Under the pieces are notes generated by a model, which was not told where the DNA came from, ran no database searches, and worked only from the letters and a program-made list of their open reading frames with translations. A program made the translations under genes and the position numbers. Of a stretch of DNA of 64,000 bases, positions 59,743 to 64,000 are shown one piece after another; within the stretch, counting starts at the first letter, position 1; every line of letters begins with the position of its first letter. This DNA is from Plantago major (lineage: Eukaryota; Streptophyta; Magnoliopsida; Lamiales; Plantaginaceae): NCBI GenBank assembly GCA_026545765.1, contig CM048840.1, forward strand, positions 8,095,765-8,159,764, in the 5' to 3' direction.

Positions 59743-62700
59743 TTATGCAGTTGCGGCAGCCTTTTCTTCTGCCATCTGTGACACTGAAAGGAGCGTGCAG
59801 ATGAGGTTGCGGTCACCGTACACATTGTCAACACGTCCTGCAATAGAGACAAGATTGCGTTAATTGTCACGAATGAACATAAATAAGTATGCCATTTAGT
59901 ACGGAAAGAAGCTCGATACACTGTAAACCAGACATGGACCAACGACTTAGGATATAACTGAATGCTCAAAAGTTTCCTCCGTGCTCGAGTTATTATGCAG
60001 TGTTTGCCAATGCAGCTTAAAACTACCACAGAGCTTTGCCAAAGTGTACAGACCAAGACAGAAAGGCCAGGGAACAGACTCGCAAGCAATTTTTTTCCCC
60101 CTTAATCTCACTAAATTGTTTGAAGAACAAGAAAATAACATATTAAGTTTGTACACACACCTGTGGTTGGCCAGAACTTGGCAGTCTTGAGCCAGGCAGC
60201 AGGGTAGGCTGCATATTCTCGTGAGTATGGCTTTGTCCACACGTCTGCCATGAGGAGTGATGGTGGATGAGGAGCCCCCTGAAATCACAATACATTAGCG
60301 AGTGCTTGCAAAAGCTTATACTTATTTGTTTTATCAAGTGGTGAAAATAACAAAAAGTGAAAAAAGAAGTGTTTTGAGAGTAAATTCAGTATTTGATACC
60401 TTAAGAACATTGTTGTTAACATCAGCGTTTCCTTTCTCAATCATTGCAATTTCTTCTCTGATGGAGATAAGAGCATCACAGAACCTATCTAGCTCCGCCT
60501 GCAAGTGTGATCAAGCAAGTTGATAACTACAACAGCTAATCTAGTTTGCAATTTCTTTTAAATCTAATTTACATGTGAACAAACATCTACTACAATAATA
60601 GAAAAGAACTTCCTTTTACCTTGCTTTCACTCTCAGTTGGTTCAATCATGAGTGTACCAGGAACTGGCCATGACATAGTTGGTCCATGGAATCCGTAGTC
60701 CATCAGACGTTTAGCAACATCTTCGGCCTCAATTCCAGCAGTATTCTAAAGGAGTTGCAAATCACAGTAAGGATTACTACATTTTTCTACAAAATTAAAG
60801 ATGAGGTAAATAATTTAAGGAAGAGTCACCTTGAAGCCTCTCAAATCGATAATGAACTCATGGGCACATGTCCCGTTGACACCACGGAAAAGAACTGGGT
60901 AGTGCTTCTGTACATCAAAAGAGTAAAAGCATTAACAGTGAGACAATCAGGAACCTCTTTCTCTCCAATTTACATCTGATGCAAAAACTACTAATCAGTC
61001 ACACTCAAGTTTTGTGATTTAAGCATAGAACCCTCCCTTTTATGTGAAAATTATTATTATCTGAATAGTTTGTATCTACCCTCCTAGTTGTTTGCAGAAA
61101 CTTGTACCAACTCCCGTGAAAAATTACACCTACCAGTATATATGCATTCTTTGTTTTCTTCTGAAAGATCAGGTCTTTCTTGGAATTGGGGCACCGCGGG
61201 GAGGGGAGGGTGGGGGTAAATATAATAATTTGAATTTGCACGAACACACTCTAAATCATCCACATTATGCTCATAGTTGCTTAATCCAGTTTCAGAAAAA
61301 AGAGTAAAGCAAGTAAAAGAGAAGAGATGGAGACCTCCAAACGCTTTGCCATGTAGTTTGCATTCAGGATGGCTATCTTGGATGCATCAGTCAGGCCCTT
61401 TGATCCCATCATGGCAATGTAAGTGTATGAAATTGGCAAAATAAGTGCAGATCCCCAAGGTGCTGCAGAAATAGTACCGAGCGGTGCAGATTGCTCAGGA
61501 GCAGGTATGCCTCCTGTGGATACCTAAAATATCATAAGAGATCAAATGGAGTCGATTCTTAAATTACAGGATTTTCTCCGATGTTAAATTTCATAGTATA
61601 GTTTAAACAGAGTTAATAAATCCATACCACAGGGTGGGATGGTAGAAATGGTGCTAGGTGTTTCTTCACTCCAATAGGTCCCATGCCGGGTCCACCTCCA
61701 CCGTGTGGAATGCAGAAGGTTTTATGGAGATTGAGATGGCAAACATCAGCCCCAATAAAGCCTGGGCTTGTCAAACCAACCTGTGTGCACAAAAAACTGA
61801 TCATTATGAAGTGATTGTAGGTGAGGATTAGAGCATCTAAATCCATTGAAGCTAACGGAGTTAATTGAGCATGGTAGCTTCATCTAATGAAACGAAAATC
61901 CAAGATGATAATGTATGATTCTTATCTTAGACCACATGATTAAAATTCATCCATATTAGTAATAGTTGCTGTAACTGCATGTAGATGAATTCCACTAATT
62001 TGATTATTTGTTAAAAGCATGTGATACTGGGGCAGTTTACAATTAATCTACATAAAATCAAGTTGTTTGGGAGTTATTATGTACAGATTCAAAATTCCGG
62101 GGAAAGAAAGGTTCTTGGGAGTCAAAACCAAGTGTAAGTGTTTTCTAGATTGAAAACAAACACAAAATTTTAACTCAAACCATATGTATTACACATAGAC
62201 CAGGTGTAAGGTAATAATTTTGCAGGTCTTGCAGGACATTAAATCAACTGTACCTGAGCATTCATGTTAGCTCCATCCATGTATACTTGACCACCATTGT
62301 CATGAATGATTTTGCAAATCTCATCAATACCTTCCTCGTAGACTCCATGAGTTGAAGGATAGGTAACCTGGATTAAGACAGAATTTTGAATTATATCCAG
62401 GAGAATTGAGATGGACATTACGTTCACACAAGAATACCAATAGCTTCATACCATAAGAGCAGATAATTTGTCCTTGTGTGTTTCTGCAGCCTTCCTTAAC
62501 TCATCAATGTTAATGTTTCCCTTAGCATCCGTTCCAACTGCAACGATTTTCATTCCACACATAGCCGCACTTGCAGGATTTGTTCCGTGAGCCGAGACGG
62601 GAATGATGCAAACATCACGGTGGTGGTCTCCTCTTGACTGCATTACAAGTTGAACATGATTTAAACATATAGCAAATAGTTTAACTATAAGAACACTTTC

Positions 62701-64000
62701 TAGGTATAACGATTGAAGAAGCCTCCGAGAAAGCAAATATTGGTTATTTAATTGAAATATTGGTGTTAAGTTACCATGTGATATGCCCGAATAACCATCA
62801 GCCCAGCATATTCTCCAGCAGCACCAGCGTTGGGTTGCAGAGAGAAAGAATCAAAGCCAGTGATGGTACACAACATGTCACCTAAATTCTTGAACATTTC
62901 CTACAAGAACAAAATAAATAACGTTTAATAACCTTGATAACAGAACTTCCTATACTAATTTTGAGAAGTTCTTAGAAAGACAGATTCTAAGAGAAATTCA
63001 CAGACACTGTGGTTATAAATTTGCCTGCCAGATCACTCGAAACACATGCATGGTCTATATTGACACGCATGAGTGGCAGATTTTTAGCCACAAGGTCAGT
63101 GTATCTCCACTAGAAACGTTCTATTACAGCTAAAGATGAGATTAATGTAGTGATAAAAAACCTGATAACCGGCAGCCTGCTCAGTAGGGGCAAAAGGATG
63201 AAGATCTGCAAAGGCGGGCCATGTTACTGGCATCATTTCAGTAGTAGCATTCAATTTCATCGTACAAGATCCTAACGGTATCATGCTGTGGCACAAAGAG
63301 AGATCCTTTGCTTGTAGCCTGGATAGGTACCTAAGAAGCTCATGCTCGGTGTGGTACCTATGAAAGTCAGACTTATAGTCAGATTTTCCTTAAGAGCAAA
63401 AAGTTTAACAGATTGAATTTTCATTAAGTGTTCGTACGAGTTGAAAATCGAGTGAGTCAGATATGGGCTCTCCCTAACAAGTCCTGTAGGAATCAAAGTT
63501 TGAACCTCTGGTGCAAGCGAAGCAGCAGTGAATGTCACCTGATGAGCACAATTTCGAATTTATAACACAGACATACTAAAATTCGATTACATGTTCAAAA
63601 TATGCAGTACGTACTGGTTTTCCAAGTGCAAAAACTTGGAACAACTTGTCCACATCTTCCAATGAGGTTGTCTCATCAAAAGCGACAGTTATCTGACAAA
63701 TATGAGGTAAGGTTTATCATTTCAACAGTCAATGTAATCAACAATAAGAGTACACAGGTCTATGCTTACGGTATTATTGTCCACAACACGTAAGTTTATT
63801 TCACTCTTGTAAGCGGCATCAGCGATGGCTTTTGCATCTGCACATGTAACCTTCACTGTGTCAAAGAAGGGAAGAGCCTGGACTTCAACAGTGCCAAGCT
63901 TTTTCAATCCAGCAGCAAATGCTCCAGCAAGACCATGAACCCTCTGTGCAATGGTTTTAAGGCCTTCTGGTCCATGATAAACAGCATACATAGCAGCCAT
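59743..64000 (-). CDS. GLDP: glycine decarboxylase P-protein (glycine dehydrogenase, decarboxylating), 3' part
   Basis: PLP enzyme of the mitochondrial glycine cleavage system. It decarboxylates glycine and passes the aminomethyl group to H-protein, a key photorespiration step. Fourteen exons are visible: 63770-64000 (continues off the window), 63615-63692, 63438-63538, 63162-63357, 62775-62900, 62452-62637, 62254-62367, 61628-61780, 61335-61523, 60830-60907, 60620-60745, 60400-60498, 60161-60278, 59743-59837. They are in phase and give 629 residues, roughly the C-terminal 60% of a ~1040-aa protein. Visible blocks: [53 protein letters not shown], and the PLP-lysine site [20 protein letters not shown]. 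The end is [16 protein letters not shown] followed by [14 protein letters not shown]. All introns are GT-AG. No lesion. The transit peptide and N-terminal half lie outside. Confidence 0.96.

Overview
The window is nuclear DNA from a flowering plant, most likely a eudicot. Its genes have many short exons with GT-AG introns, the proteins match plant families, and the spaces between genes are AT-rich and full of plant transposons. The species cannot be fixed from the sequence. Five host protein-coding genes are supported. Four of them could be assembled exon by exon with phases that close from start to stop. The fifth runs off the right edge.

Host genes, left to right: (1) a class IV, HDA2-type histone deacetylase on the minus strand (311-4175, 13 exons, 352 aa); (2) a conserved plant protein of unknown function on the plus strand (30541-33617, 6 exons, 312 aa); (3) a protein of the RTE1/RTE1-HOMOLOG (DUF778, TMEM222) family on the minus strand (34537-36202, 2 coding exons, 236 aa), tail to tail with gene 2; (4) a Raf-like MAPKKK of the EDR1/CTR1 group on the minus strand (46615-55895, 13 exons, 736 aa), with a ~90-bp minisatellite in its 3.1-kb first intron; (5) the 3' part of the glycine decarboxylase P-protein gene on the minus strand (59743 to beyond 64000, 14 exons and 629 codons visible). 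The genes are independent. They do not form a pathway cluster.

Mobile and repeat DNA: between 4.4 and 30.3 kb almost everything is transposon-derived. A degraded autonomous Helitron (5555-11206, minus strand) keeps both termini and a broken Rep/helicase gene, and carries a 713-bp MULE-like insertion. It is followed by a palindromic poly-T-containing repeat array (12.9-15.1 kb), a chimeric mTERF-like gene fragment (15.2-15.7 kb) and a 1.5-kb tract built on a TAATGTTCT-like word. Next comes a CACTA element with a TAA target duplication (18200-20552), which carries a small two-exon gene with an open frame. A second Helitron with the same 3' terminus (about 20581-28970) contains a truncated Ty3/gypsy retrotransposon and a tandem array. 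Further right are a 252-bp element with a 9-bp duplication (29518-29769), a tandem TGTAACGACCC repeat family (30.0-30.3 and 37.9-38.9 kb), a 3.76-kb MULE-like element with a perfect 9-bp duplication (40095-43856), LINE fragments (44.3 and 57.9 kb) and small MITEs (57.2-58.7 kb).

Points most worth a second look are the spliceable gene inside the CACTA element, the paired Helitron termini and the Helitron-in-repeat architecture, the 3.76-kb MULE with its unexplained cargo, the palindromic 13-15 kb array, and two predicted GC-AG introns in separate host genes. No clearly novel defence or biosynthetic system was found.
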